The position numbers and the translations under genes were made by a program. From Limimaricola sp027213785 (lineage in GTDB: Bacteria; Pseudomonadota; Alphaproteobacteria; Rhodobacterales; Rhodobacteraceae): a DNA stretch of 64,000 bases. Positions 17,669 through 26,231 of this stretch are shown here, piece by piece. The stretch spans positions 2,852,001 through 2,916,000 of the forward strand of contig NZ_CP193755.1 of assembly GCF_050847355.1 (NCBI RefSeq), read 5' to 3'. The stretch's first letter is position 1. Every line of letters begins with the position of its first letter. The notes under the pieces were generated by a model, which worked only from the letters and a program-made list of their open reading frames with translations, was not told where the DNA came from and did not search any database.

Positions 17669-18595
17669 TCAGCGGATGCCCTGCGCGGACAGATCGACCA
17701 CCTGGGCCGCCTTGTCCTGCGTCACGAGGTTCGGGCCGGAGGGCACGTCCCCGCCCGGCACCAGGCCGTATTGCGCGTTGAGCGCGAGGAACACGACCGG
17801 CAGGTAGCCCTGAAGGAACTGCTGCTGGTCGATCGCGAAGGCGGCTTCGCCATTGGCGACCGCCTCGAGGAAGCTCGCCGACAGATCAAAGGTCGCGACG
17901 TTCACCTCGCCGGTGCGCCCCACCGCCTCGACGGCGGCCAGCGCGGGCTCGCCCACGAGTGAAGCACCAAGTCCCATCACCGTGTCGACGTCGGGGTTCG
18001 ATTCGAGGGCCGCCTGAACCTTGGCCTGCACCTCGGCCGGGTCGTTCTGGGTCGGGATGACCTCGACCGAGCCGCCGAAGCCTTCGGCGAAGCCCTCGCA
18101 ACGCAGGTCGAGCGCAACGTTGCCGACCTCCTGGTTGACGCAGATGCCGGTGGTACCGCCCATCTCGGCAAGCTTCTCGCCCGCCGCCTTGCCGGCGGTG
18201 AACTCGTCCTGGCCGACATGCAGCAGCGCGCCAAGCTCCTTGGCCACGTCGGAGCCGGAGTTCATCGAGATGACCGGGATGCCCGCCTGGACGGCGCGCT
18301 CGATCGAGGGCCCAAGCGCGTCGGCGTCGGGGATCGAGACCACCAGCCCGTCCGGCTCCTGGTTCACGGCGGCGTCGATCAGCTGGCTCATCTGGACCAT
18401 GTCGAAGGTCTCGGGCGAGCGGAAGTCGACATTGGCCCCCGTGTCCTCCGCGGCCTTGTCGGCACCGTTCTTGACCACGGACCAGAACGGGTCGTTGGCC
18501 TGCCCGTGGGCGACAACGATGATGTCCTGCGCGAGCGCGGGTGCGGCCACGCCCATCGCGGCGAGCAGCACGGCGGTTTTGGCAATCTTGGTCAT
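17669..18595 (-). CDS. Sugar/inositol ABC importer periplasmic binding protein
   Basis: Periplasmic type 1 binding protein (Peripla_BP_4, RbsB/IbpA-like) of 308 residues. A signal peptide MTKIAKTAVLLAAMGVAAP ends in ALA-Q. The mature protein starts DIIVVAHGQANDPFWSVV and contains LIDAAVNQEPDGLVVSIPD and AFAIDQQQFLQGYLPVVFL, all typical of the family. A strong ribosome-binding site (AGGGAGGAACT) lies in front of the ATG. It is the first gene of the minus-strand inositol operon, and a palindromic operator candidate lies 83 bases upstream. Myo-inositol as ligand is inferred from the neighbours. Confidence 0.93.
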   Translation of the reverse strand: MTKIAKTAVLLAAMGVAAPALAQDIIVVAHGQANDPFWSVVKNGADKAAEDTGANVDFRSPETFDMVQMSQLIDAAVNQEPDGLVVSIPDADALGPSIERAVQAGIPVISMNSGSDVAKELGALLHVGQDEFTAGKAAGEKLAEMGGTTGICVNQEVGNVALDLRCEGFAEGFGGSVEVIPTQNDPAEVQAKVQAALESNPDVDTVMGLGASLVGEPALAAVEAVGRTGEVNVATFDLSASFLEAVANGEAAFAIDQQQFLQGYLPVVFLALNAQYGLVPGGDVPSGPNLVTQDKAAQVVDLSAQGIR

Positions 18596-18677
18596 AGTTC
18601 CTCCCTGTTGACCCTGCGGAGCCTCCACTCCGCTTCGGCGACGCCGAACTGATACGTCCCGGCCTGATATCGACCAT

Positions 18678-18695
18678 ATGGAACATTTATTCCAT
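18678..18695. promoter_or_regulatory. Predicted IolR operator upstream of the importer/iol operon
   Basis: The perfect palindrome ATGGAA-N6-TTCCAT lies between the regulator stop and the importer operon start. The same pattern with a different spacer occurs at 19596-19613, in front of the plus-strand iol genes. From memory, a GGAA-N6-TTCC motif has been described for the RpiR-type IolR of Sinorhizobium, which fits the regulator found here. It sits 83 bases before the binding-protein start codon. Confidence 0.8.
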
Positions 18696-18718
18696 TTGCG
18701 ACCGAATCGGTGCTTCTG

Positions 18719-19546
18719 TCAATTACCTTCTTGGAGAGCCCCTATCGCGACCACGAGCGCCGTCGTCAGGGTCAGCGATGCGTTCAGCGACCTAAAGCCG
18801 GCCACCTCGTTCTCGCGTGCGATCAGCAGGCCATCGGCGAATTCGGCCAGTGGACAGTCTTCCACATCGGACAGCCCGTAGACGAGGGCGCCGCGCTCCT
18901 TTGCCAGCCGGGCGAAATCCAGCGTTTCCTGAGAAAAGGGCGAGAAGGTCGCGGCGAAAACGGCCTGCCCGGCCCCGACCACGCCCGGCCCGCCGAGCCG
19001 GCCGGTATCGCTGTGGAGCACGGCCGGAACTTCAAGCTTTCCGAGCATGTAGGACATGTTGCTGACCACGGCGAAGGCCCGACGCATGCCGACCAAGTGC
19101 AAAAGCGGCGCGGCAGCCATACCTTGGGCGATGGCACCGAGACCTTCGGACGTCACCGTATTTGCCAAGGACATAAGTGACTTGTGTCCTGCTTCCGCGA
19201 ATTCCGCGAGAAGCGCGCCTGGCCCGCCCTCCATCTCTGGGCGCAACGTGGCAATGCGCTCGTCATAAGCAGGCCGAAAGGCGGTGTATTGCACGCGGAA
19301 CAGGGCCTGCATCTCGGAATACCCCGAGAAGCCGAGCGCTTGGCAGAAGCGCATGTAGACCGACGGCGCGACCCCTGCTTCCCGCGCCATGTCCGATACG
19401 GTCGAGACCGCGATCAGGTGAAGGTGGCGTCGGGTGAAGGCCGCGCACTGGTCGAGCCGCTTGGGCAAGGTTCCGATCAGCTCATCGAGGCGCTCCAGCA
19501 CTTCGGTGACGTTGGTCGGGGCGGTCTGGTCCGTCGTGGGGCTCAT
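18719..19546 (-). CDS. iolR: RpiR-family transcriptional regulator of inositol catabolism
   Basis: Transcription factor of 275 residues, probably the repressor of the surrounding iol genes. The N-terminal helix-turn-helix lies at TVSDMAREAGVAPSVYMRFCQALGFSGYSEM (residues about 45-75), the standard RpiR form. A SIS sugar-phosphate-binding domain follows with LLHLVGMRRAFAVVSNMSYML and FSQETLDFARLAKERGALVYGL. It is transcribed divergently from the dehydrogenase genes, and an ATGGAA-N6-TTCCAT site lies in the 80-base divergent gap. The likely effector is a phosphorylated inositol intermediate, by analogy with other IolR proteins. The ATG at 19546 follows AAGAGAAC, a weak ribosome-binding site. 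Confidence 0.88.
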   Translation of the reverse strand: MSPTTDQTAPTNVTEVLERLDELIGTLPKRLDQCAAFTRRHLHLIAVSTVSDMAREAGVAPSVYMRFCQALGFSGYSEMQALFRVQYTAFRPAYDERIATLRPEMEGGPGALLAEFAEAGHKSLMSLANTVTSEGLGAIAQGMAAAPLLHLVGMRRAFAVVSNMSYMLGKLEVPAVLHSDTGRLGGPGVVGAGQAVFAATFSPFSQETLDFARLAKERGALVYGLSDVEDCPLAEFADGLLIARENEVAGFRSLNASLTLTTALVVAIGALQEGN

Positions 19547-19595
19547 GAAGTTCTCTTGTCTTGACAGGTCCACCCTTAACATCTCATGAGGAGAT

Positions 19596-19613
19596 ATGGA
19601 ATGAATATTCCAT
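19596..19613. promoter_or_regulatory. Predicted IolR operator in the divergent iolR/dehydrogenase promoter
   Basis: Palindrome ATGGAA-TGAATA-TTCCAT, 14 bases before the start codon of the plus-strand dehydrogenase at 19627. It shares both half-sites with the copy at 18678-18695. Its position within the 80-base divergent gap would allow control of both the regulator gene and the dehydrogenase genes. Confidence 0.8.
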
Positions 19614-19626
19614 TAGGGAGGGAATC

Positions 19627-20742
19627 ATGGGTATCGGCCTGGGTCTGATCGGGACCGGCTTCATGGGCAAGGCCCATGCGCTGGCCTATCGCAATGCGCG
19701 TGCGGTCTTCGGCGACCTGCCGCAGGTCGAGCTCGTCGCCTTGTGCGACACGCCTGCTTCGCGTGCGCAGGCGATGGCGGACCAGTTCGGCTTCCCTGAG
19801 GCCGTGGAGAACTGGCGGGCGCTGGTCGCGCATCCGGGGGTGGACATCGTCTCGATCACCACACCGAACGGAATGCACCGCGAGATGGCCCTCGCCGCAA
19901 TCGACGCTGGCAAGCATGTCCATTGCGAAAAGCCGCTGGCGCTCACCCTCGAGGACGCGCGCGAGATGGAAGCTGCCGCGCGTAAGGCCGGCGTCCGGAC
20001 CATGGTCGGTTACAACTACATCCACAATCCGGCCATCGCCCATGCCTGCAAACTGACGGTCGAGGGCGCGATCGGCCGGCCGGTCCATTTTCGCGGCTGG
20101 GTCGACGAAGACTACCAGGCTGACCCCGATCTTCCATGGAGCTGGCGGGCGAAGCGGGCCGATGCCGGGCTGGGCACGCTTGGCGATCTTGGCTGCCACC
20201 TCGTCTCGATGAGCCAGATCCTGATGGGACCGATCGAGAGCCTGATCGCCGACACCCAAATCATCCACGACACCCGCCCCCTCCCCGATGGCTCGGGCCG
20301 CGCCAAGGTCGAGAACGAAGACACGGCCTCGGCCATCATCCGCTACACCTCGGGCGCACAGGGCACACTGTGCAGCTCCCGCTCGGCCTGGGGCCGCAAG
20401 AACAAGCTTGATTGGGAGCTACACGGCACCGAGGGCATGATCGCCTTCCGCCAGGAGCGGCTGAACGAGCTGCATCTTTATACCAACGAAGGCCCCGCCT
20501 CGCGGCAGGGCTTCCGTACCATCCTGACCGGTCCCGAGCACCCGCCCTATGGCGCCTTCTGCCCTGCCCCCGGCCACCAGCTCGGCTTCGGTGACCTCAA
20601 GACCATCGAGGCCGCCGCCTTCCTGCGCGCCATCGCCAGTGGCGCGCAGGTCTTTCCCGATTTCACCGACGCGCTCTCCATCGAAGCGGTGATCCACGCC
20701 ATCGACGTCTCGGCCCGTGATGGCCGCCGCGTCATTCTTTGA
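19627..20742 (+). CDS. Gfo/Idh/MocA-family inositol dehydrogenase-like oxidoreductase
   Basis: NAD(P)-dependent oxidoreductase of 371 residues, probably acting on an inositol stereoisomer or related sugar. The Rossmann motif is GLIGTGFMGKAHALAYRNA at the N-terminus, the conserved Lys of the family is in HVHCEKPLALTLEDA, and GTLGDLGCHLVSMSQILMG carries the D-X3-H pair. A GGGAGGGAATC ribosome-binding site precedes the ATG at 19627. It is first of three plus-strand genes, 23 bases before iolG, and is the more divergent of the two dehydrogenases. A scyllo-inositol or downstream inosose activity is possible; the substrate is not decided by sequence. Confidence 0.88.
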   Translation: MGIGLGLIGTGFMGKAHALAYRNARAVFGDLPQVELVALCDTPASRAQAMADQFGFPEAVENWRALVAHPGVDIVSITTPNGMHREMALAAIDAGKHVHCEKPLALTLEDAREMEAAARKAGVRTMVGYNYIHNPAIAHACKLTVEGAIGRPVHFRGWVDEDYQADPDLPWSWRAKRADAGLGTLGDLGCHLVSMSQILMGPIESLIADTQIIHDTRPLPDGSGRAKVENEDTASAIIRYTSGAQGTLCSSRSAWGRKNKLDWELHGTEGMIAFRQERLNELHLYTNEGPASRQGFRTILTGPEHPPYGAFCPAPGHQLGFGDLKTIEAAAFLRAIASGAQVFPDFTDALSIEAVIHAIDVSARDGRRVIL

Positions 20743-20765
20743 ACGCAAACCGAAAGGTAGTCCCC

Positions 20766-21767
20766 ATGAAAGTCGCTCTCTTCGGCGCCGGCCGCATCGG
20801 CAAGGTCCACGCCGCCTCGATCAAGATGGACCCCCGCTCCGAGCTGGTCGCTGTCACCGACGTGATGCCGGAGGCCGCGCAGGCGCTCGCTCGTGAGCAC
20901 AACATCGCCGTACGCAGCCCCGAGGACATCCTCGCCGATCCCGGCATCGACGCGATCCTGATCGCGTCGTCGACCAACACCCATGCCGATCTCATCGAGG
21001 CCGGGGCCAAGGCGGGGAAGGCGATCTTCTGTGAAAAGCCGATCGACCTCGACCTGAAGCGCGCGCTCGAGATCGGGCGCATCGCCAAGACGCATGACAA
21101 GCCGATGATGATGGGCTTCAACCGCCGCTTCGACCCGAACTTCGCCGCCGTGAAGGCCGCGCTCGAGGCGGGCGAGGTCGGCAAGGGCGAGCTTCTGGCC
21201 GTGACCTCCTATGACCCCGCACCGCCGCCGGTCAGCTACATCAAGGTCTCGGGCGGGCTCTACCGCGACATGATGATCCACGATTTCGACATGTGCGCCT
21301 TTCTCTTTGGCATGCCCAAGACCGTGACGGCGCACGGGTCCTGCCTGGTGGACCCCGAAATCGGGGCAGCCGGCGATATCGATACCGCCGTCGTGGTGCT
21401 GACCTATGCCGACGGCCGTATCGCCACGATCCGCAACTCCCGCCGCGCGCCCTACGGCTACGACCAGCGGGTCGAGCTGCTGGGCTCGGAGGGCACGCTC
21501 GAAGCGCGCAACGAGATCGAGAACACGGTGGTGAAGTCGACCGCCGCCGGCACCGTTTCGGCTAAACCAGTCTTCTTCTTCCTCGAGCGCTACATGCGCG
21601 CCTACGCGATCGAATGGTCCGCCTTCGTCGACGCCTGCGTCGACGGCAAACCGGTCCCCGCCACCGTGCAGGACGGCGTGAATGCACTGGCGCTGGCCGA
21701 GGCCGCGAACCTGTCCTTCCACGAAGGCCGACCGATCGAGGTTACCTCGGCGATGACGGGGGCTTGA
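20766..21767 (+). CDS. iolG: Inositol 2-dehydrogenase
   Basis: Oxidises myo-inositol to 2-keto-myo-inositol (scyllo-inosose) with NAD+, the first pathway step. The 333-residue chain begins MKVALFGAGRIGKVHAASI with an intact GXGXXG motif. It has the catalytic-site Lys in AIFCEKPIDLDLKRA and the IolG block MMIHDFDMCAFLFG, including the Asp-His-Asp trio. MGFNRRFDPNFAAVK is also characteristic. The product feeds directly into IolE encoded across the divergent promoter. An AAAGG ribosome-binding site lies ahead of the ATG. Confidence 0.94.
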   Translation: MKVALFGAGRIGKVHAASIKMDPRSELVAVTDVMPEAAQALAREHNIAVRSPEDILADPGIDAILIASSTNTHADLIEAGAKAGKAIFCEKPIDLDLKRALEIGRIAKTHDKPMMMGFNRRFDPNFAAVKAALEAGEVGKGELLAVTSYDPAPPPVSYIKVSGGLYRDMMIHDFDMCAFLFGMPKTVTAHGSCLVDPEIGAAGDIDTAVVVLTYADGRIATIRNSRRAPYGYDQRVELLGSEGTLEARNEIENTVVKSTAAGTVSAKPVFFFLERYMRAYAIEWSAFVDACVDGKPVPATVQDGVNALALAEAANLSFHEGRPIEVTSAMTGA

Positions 21768-21770
21768 GCC

Positions 21771-22544
21771 ATGGCGTTCACCCTCGCCGCCTGCGCCGAG
21801 ATGTTGTGGCGCGACCGCCCGATCGAGTGGCGCTGCGCGCAGCTGCACGAGATGGGCTTTCAGGTCGGGCTGTGGAACTGGCCTGATCACGACCTCGCTA
21901 CGCTGGAGCGCTCTGGCGCAACCTTCTCGATCATGAACGGCTACCTTGAAGGGCGGCTGGCCGACGATGAGGGCGCCGAGATGCTGCTCGCCTCGGCGCG
22001 CGAAACCGCGCTTGTCGGCAAGCGCCTCGGCGTGGCCCGGCTGAACCTTCACGGCACCGGGCTCGGCGATGGCGGCCGGCCCAAACTTGCCGAGACCACC
22101 ACGCCACTGAAATGGGTGAAAGCCCGAGACACGCTGCACCGGATCTGCGACCTCGCCGAGGAACTCGACGTGACCTTCACGCTCGAAAACCTCAACCTGC
22201 CAGTCGACCATGCCGGCGTCCCCTTCGCCCGCGCCGAGGAATGCCTCGCGCTGGTCGCCTCGGTTGACCGACCACAGCTGCGCCTCAACCTCGATCTCTA
22301 CCATGCCCAGATCGGCGAGGGGAACCTGATCGAGCTGTGCCGGGCCTGCCTGCCCTGGATCGGCGAGGTGCAGGTGGCCGACGTCCCCGGACGTTGCGAG
22401 CCCGGAACCGGCGAGATCAACTATGTCGGCGTGGCACGGGCACTCCGCGGCATGGGCTATGACGGCCCGGTCGGTATGGAGGCCTTTGCCTCGGGAGATG
22501 AAGTCGCCGCGCTGGACGCCTTTCGCGCGGCATTTGTCCTTTAG
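21771..22544 (+). CDS. Hydroxypyruvate-isomerase-like TIM-barrel protein
   Basis: Xylose-isomerase-like TIM barrel of 257 residues in the Hyi/OtnI group. It begins MAFTLAACAEMLWRDRPIEW and has metal-binding and active-site blocks FTLENLNLPVDHAGVPF (Glu), RLNLDLYHAQIGEGNL (Asp, His) and VGMEAFASGDE (Glu). The spacing after iolG is three bases, so it is co-transcribed. In an inositol cluster it may isomerise inosose (an IolI-like role) or hydroxypyruvate. The motifs fit the hydroxypyruvate isomerase family best; the function is inferred only to class level. Confidence 0.8.
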   Translation: MAFTLAACAEMLWRDRPIEWRCAQLHEMGFQVGLWNWPDHDLATLERSGATFSIMNGYLEGRLADDEGAEMLLASARETALVGKRLGVARLNLHGTGLGDGGRPKLAETTTPLKWVKARDTLHRICDLAEELDVTFTLENLNLPVDHAGVPFARAEECLALVASVDRPQLRLNLDLYHAQIGEGNLIELCRACLPWIGEVQVADVPGRCEPGTGEINYVGVARALRGMGYDGPVGMEAFASGDEVAALDAFRAAFVL

Positions 22545-22602
22545 GCCCTCCACACTTTCGTCGATGGTATCGATGGGAAAGGTCTTCGACCTAACGGATC
22601 GT

Positions 22603-22644
22603 GAGCATGAGCATGAGCATGAGCATGAGCATGAGCATGAGCAT
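22603..22644. repeat. Hexanucleotide tandem repeat (GAGCAT)7
   Basis: Seven perfect tandem GAGCAT units (42 bases) lie 60 bases after the last inositol gene and about 85 bases before the KfrA-like gene. The frame reads His-Glu repeats on the plus strand and His-Ala on the minus strand, but neither reading has a convincing gene. Copy number could vary by slippage. It sits close to the left border of the accessory island. Confidence 0.9.
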
Positions 22645-22729
22645 GCTGCGGTCTCGGGTCCGCCATGCAATGCTTTGGCGTCGGCGCTGCTGAACCAACC
22701 TCCTGATCATCAGCGATCAGGAGAACGTC

Positions 22730-23227
22730 ATGCCTCAGAAACCCGCTTATTCCGAGCCCGAGATCATTGCGGCAGGCATGACCCTGCGCATGCAGGGCAC
22801 CGAGCCAACCCAAGCCAGCTTGTACAAGGCCCTGGATCGTAGGGGACACCCCTCGACACACTGGAAGGTGTGGCTGCGGCATATTTCCGGAGCGAACGAC
22901 AACTGCCTTCCCCTCTTCGAGGGTGCAGCTGAAGCGATGTCCGCGGAGATGACCGAAGTCCATCGTATGTACGGAATGGCACTGGCCAAGATCCGCGAGT
23001 GCACTGCCCGCGAAGCCGTGGAGCCCCTGAATAGGCGGATTGCCACGCTGGACAAAGCGCTGGATGACGTCTGCAAGGATCGCGATCAATTGCAGGACCT
23101 TGTCGATGTTCTTTACGAGGAGATCAGCACCCTCCGAGTGGCTTACGAGACTTTGCAGCGCGCAACAGCGCCGCATCCGACTCTCATCCTGCCGACCCCG
23201 CCCAAGGCTCCGAGAGGAGCGACCTGA
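22730..23227 (+). CDS. KfrA-like DNA-binding protein with coiled coil
   Basis: Protein of 165 residues. The N-terminal segment EIIAAGMTLRMQGTEPTQAS followed by LYKALDRRGHPSTHWKVWL looks like a KfrA_N-type DNA-binding domain. Residues about 90-145 are heptad-like (REAVEPLNRRIATLDKALDD, then VCKDRDQLQDLVDVLYEE), consistent with a coiled coil. KfrA-type proteins are plasmid-associated regulators or partition accessories, which suits the mobile context. AGGAGAACGTC precedes the ATG. It ends two bases before the convergent relaxase remnant. Homology is moderate, so the call is a family-level inference. Confidence 0.6.
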   Translation: MPQKPAYSEPEIIAAGMTLRMQGTEPTQASLYKALDRRGHPSTHWKVWLRHISGANDNCLPLFEGAAEAMSAEMTEVHRMYGMALAKIRECTAREAVEPLNRRIATLDKALDDVCKDRDQLQDLVDVLYEEISTLRVAYETLQRATAPHPTLILPTPPKAPRGAT

Positions 23228-23825
23228 GTTCATTTGATCGCCTCGTCCCCGAGACCCGCTTTCGGCACTTTGGCATGAACCGCGACGGTCTCCTTCACCG
23301 CCTTTTTGGTCAGTTCCTCCAAATTCTGCCTGGCGGTCGCGCGGTCGTCTTTGCCGGTCAACCGATCAATGATCTGGAGAGCAAACTGATGCACTGCGCC
23401 GAAGGCATCCGAGGCCTTGCGGACGGCTTCAAATGCGTCGCGCAACTCCTTGCGGGCTGACGCGCGTGCATCCGCAAGCCCGTCAGCGGCCGCCTTCGCG
23501 CGAGCTTCACTCAGGCTCTTGCTAATGCGTCCCGCGGTTGCCCACGCAGCTGCGGGCGCCGCTTTCATTCGCGCCATGATATCAGGCCACGCACTGTCGC
23601 TCCTGGCTGCCGCAGTCGAGCGCATACCGGGGCTCGTGCTGGTCTCATCGTATACGGCAAGACCCGCCGTCATCGCCTCAACGGTCGCCAGGGAAGCATC
23701 CAACTCCGTAGCACGCTCGATGCTGCGCTTGTCTCGCTCATCTACCTTTTTCTTTTGGCGCTCGATCTCGGCTTCGCGATTCACGGCCTCGGCTTCTCGA
23801 ACCTTCAACGCATTCTCGCGAGCAG

Positions 23826-23833
23826 TGAGGCCA
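23826..23833. repeat. Target site duplication of IS copy A, left (TGAGGCCA)
   Basis: An 8-base direct repeat identical to 25196-25203, directly flanking the IS256-type element. Its length is that expected for the IS256 family. Removing the element plus one copy restores the relaxase frame. Confidence 0.92.
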
Positions 23834-25195
23834 GATCGTGTCCCACGACGTGGTGTAGCTCTTGGCTGGCCTGACTGGTGTCGGCGGGCCGAGCTGATCA
23901 GTCCGTCTGCGCGGCAGGCAGGCTGACGATGGGATCGTCGCAGACTGGCGCGAGCGTTTCCAGCGTCATGTAGCGGGAGCGCTGCACGGCCCATTCCTCG
24001 GTCTGCTCCATCAGGATCGCTCCCACCAGGCGACGGATGGCGGCCTCATTGGGGAAGATGCCGACGACATCGGTGCGCCGTTTGATTTCCCCGTTCAATC
24101 GCTCAATCGGATTCGTGGAGTGCAACTTTGCCCGGTGCTGCTGAGGAAAGGTCATGTAGGCAAGGACATCCTCTTCGGCCCCGTCCATGAGGGTGGCGAG
24201 CTTCGGCAGCTTGCCCCGCATCTGGTCGGCCACGAGGCGCCATTGCGTTCTGGCCGCGCTGTGGTCGGGCTGGGCAAAGGCCGTGGCGATGAAGGCCGAG
24301 ACCACGCGCCGGCTGCTCTTGCCGGCATGGGCCAAGGCGTTTCGCTGGAAATGTACACGGCACCGTTGCCAGGTCGTGGACAGCACACGAGCCGTAGCGG
24401 CCTTGATGCCTTCGTGGGCATCGCTGACCACCAGCTTCACGCCGGACATCCCTCGGCGCACGAGATCGCGCAGAAAATCGGTCCAGAACGTCTCCGCCTC
24501 GGAGGGCCCGATGGCCATGCCAAGCACCTCGCGACGGCCATCGGTGTTCACACCCACGGCGATGGTGACGGCGACGGACACGATGCGGCCGCCTTGGCGG
24601 ACTTTCAGGTAGGTGGCGTCGATCCAGAGATAGGGCCACTCGCCCTCGATCGGTCGAGTCAGGAAAGCATCGACCCGCTCGTCGATCTCCTCGCACAGCC
24701 GACTGACCTGGCTCTTCGAGATGCCGGTGCCGCCCATGGCCTGCACGAGATCGTCCATGGCGCGCGTCGAGACGCCATGCACATAGGCTTCCTGAATGAC
24801 CGCCGTCAGCGCCTTCTCCACGGCTCGCCGGGGCTCGAGAAACGAGGGGAAGTAGCTTCCCGTCCGCAGCTTGGGAATGCGCAGCTCCACGTTCCCGGCC
24901 CGCGTCTGCCAGTCCCGGTCACGGTAGCCGTTGCGCTGCGCCCGACGCTCAGGGCTCTTCTCGCCATAGGCGGCGCCGGTCTGGCCGCCGACCTCGAGCT
25001 CCATCAGGCGCTCGGCGGCAAAGCCGATCATCTCGCGTAGAAGATCCGCATCACCGCTCTTCTCGACGAGCTCTCTCAGGTCCATCATGGGTTTGGTCAT
25101 CGGGGGCATCCCTCGGTTCAGGTTGGCTTTCGCAACCCGACCCTACCGAGAAACCCGATGGCCGCCTCAGCTACACCACGCCCAGGGACATGACC
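23834..25195 (-). mobile_element. IS256-family insertion sequence, copy A
   Basis: An element of 1362 bases with imperfect terminal inverted repeats of about 27 bases: the left end begins GATCGTGTCCCACGACGTGG and the right end, read inward, begins GGTCATGTCCCTGGGCGTGG, both followed by TGTAGCT. It carries one transposase gene and is flanked by the 8-base duplication TGAGGCCA. It interrupts the relaxase gene. A second copy of the same length lies inverted at 30206-31567 with an identical transposase product. Confidence 0.95.
23898..25109 (-). CDS. IS256-family transposase (copy A)
   Basis: DDE transposase of 403 residues, full length for the family. Catalytic residues are visible in YLWIDATYLKVR (Asp), KLVVSDAHEGIKAA (Asp) and STNPIERLNGEIKRR (Glu). 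The mutator-type block CRVHFQRNALAHAG lies between the second Asp and the Glu. The frame is intact, so the element is probably still active. The product is identical to that of the copy at 30292-31503. Confidence 0.96.
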   Translation of the reverse strand: MPPMTKPMMDLRELVEKSGDADLLREMIGFAAERLMELEVGGQTGAAYGEKSPERRAQRNGYRDRDWQTRAGNVELRIPKLRTGSYFPSFLEPRRAVEKALTAVIQEAYVHGVSTRAMDDLVQAMGGTGISKSQVSRLCEEIDERVDAFLTRPIEGEWPYLWIDATYLKVRQGGRIVSVAVTIAVGVNTDGRREVLGMAIGPSEAETFWTDFLRDLVRRGMSGVKLVVSDAHEGIKAATARVLSTTWQRCRVHFQRNALAHAGKSSRRVVSAFIATAFAQPDHSAARTQWRLVADQMRGKLPKLATLMDGAEEDVLAYMTFPQQHRAKLHSTNPIERLNGEIKRRTDVVGIFPNEAAIRRLVGAILMEQTEEWAVQRSRYMTLETLAPVCDDPIVSLPAAQTD

Positions 25196-25203
25196 TGAGG
25201 CCA
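25196..25203. repeat. Target site duplication of IS copy A, right (TGAGGCCA)
   Basis: Second copy of the 8-base duplication at 23826-23833, immediately outside the right end of the IS256-type element. Confidence 0.92.
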
Positions 25204-26231
25204 GCTGTGGCTGCTGCTGTTTCCTTAGCTGCCAGGGCCGTTTTCTCGGCTGCCTCCCGCAGCTTCTCGCTACGCTCATTAAGCGATGCAGTGAGATCCG
25301 TGAGTTGGGCTTCCCTCGTGTCGAGAATGTCTTCACGCGTTTCGATATCCGCATCCCGCTCGTCGAGCAGTGCAGCGATGCCCGAGAGAGCTTTTCTGTG
25401 GTTCCGGCTGTCCTCCAGATCGACGGCCATGCGTGCCCGCTCCTCGGCCGCCTGCATCGTCCTCATGTAGTCCGAGCGGCCCAGACGCTCGCGTTTCGGC
25501 CCGTACCGCAGCAGTCCGACCTTGGAAAACACCTCCCGATGCAGGTCGCCTTGCCACTCCCTCATCGCATCGCAGTAGGCCCGCTTGGATCGCTGAAACA
25601 GGTCGGTGCCGCGCTTGCATCGCGCGCCATGCCGCTCGCGGAAATCGTCCAGCGCCGCGCGTCCCGGATGCAGTGCATTGACCGAGCCGCGGACCCGGTC
25701 GAGCCCGTAAAGATGCATGTGCACCTGGCACTCATCATAATGGATCACCGCCATCGCGAACTCGCCACCGGCGGCCTCGATCCGGCGCTGTTCGAACGTC
25801 TTGGCCATACGGAAAGTGCTCATGCATTCGCGCATCTTCTCTGGATCAGCGAGTGCCTCCTCGGCCGTCACCGGCAGCGAGATGACGGCGGTGTAGAGGC
25901 TGTGCGTGTCCGCCCGCAGCTGGCGCCGCCGGGTCGAGGTCTTGCCGGTTTTCTTGTCGCGGTAGGGGAATGACAGTTTCACCGTCGAGGCCGCCTCGTG
26001 CGCCTTTCGCAACTCGTCGAATGTGCGGCAGGTGCCCTCCAAGACCAGAGGCTTACGGCCGGTATAGGGCACGTGCTCGCAGGCATCCGGAACGCGCTCT
26101 GCCTCGTCGATGATCTGCTGCGCCGACCAGCTGCGCTGCCCGTTGCGCCGCACCGTTTCCTGGCGTCCATTCTGAACCGCGCCGCCTTGACGGGACCATG
26201 TCTCCATGTGAGCAAATTGATAGCCCTGCAC

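Larger units (their letters stand above)
23230..26231 (-). pseudogene. Mobilisation relaxase gene (Mob/Pre-like), split by an IS256-type element
   Basis: The N-terminal part (26231 down to 25196) encodes MQGYQFAHMETWS..., with the relaxase-like metal motif HYDECQVHMHLYGLD. The C-terminal part (23825 down to 23230) is an acidic/basic coiled-coil tail (REAEAVNREAEIERQKKKVD). Joining them across the element without one copy of the 8-base duplication restores a continuous frame (...TAGLTARENALKV...) of about 543 residues starting at GTG 26231. The gene was therefore intact before insertion and is now interrupted. It would have nicked oriT for conjugal mobilisation. The HMH motif fits the MobV/Pre group, but family assignment beyond Mob is uncertain. 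The hairpin at 26377-26412 upstream may be the oriT. Confidence 0.8.

Noticed and set aside
9984..22544. A full inositol pathway including iolA
   Set aside because: No aldehyde dehydrogenase gene is in the window; the last step must be encoded elsewhere.
22603..22644. CRISPR array
   Set aside because: Units are contiguous hexamers with no spacers; no cas gene in the window.
20547..22670. 707-residue frame on the minus strand opposite the dehydrogenase genes
   Set aside because: Antisense shadow of three genes with clear motifs on the plus strand.
22423..22842. Frame with His-Glu repeats through the GAGCAT array
   Set aside because: It overlaps real genes at both ends and consists mostly of the repeat itself.
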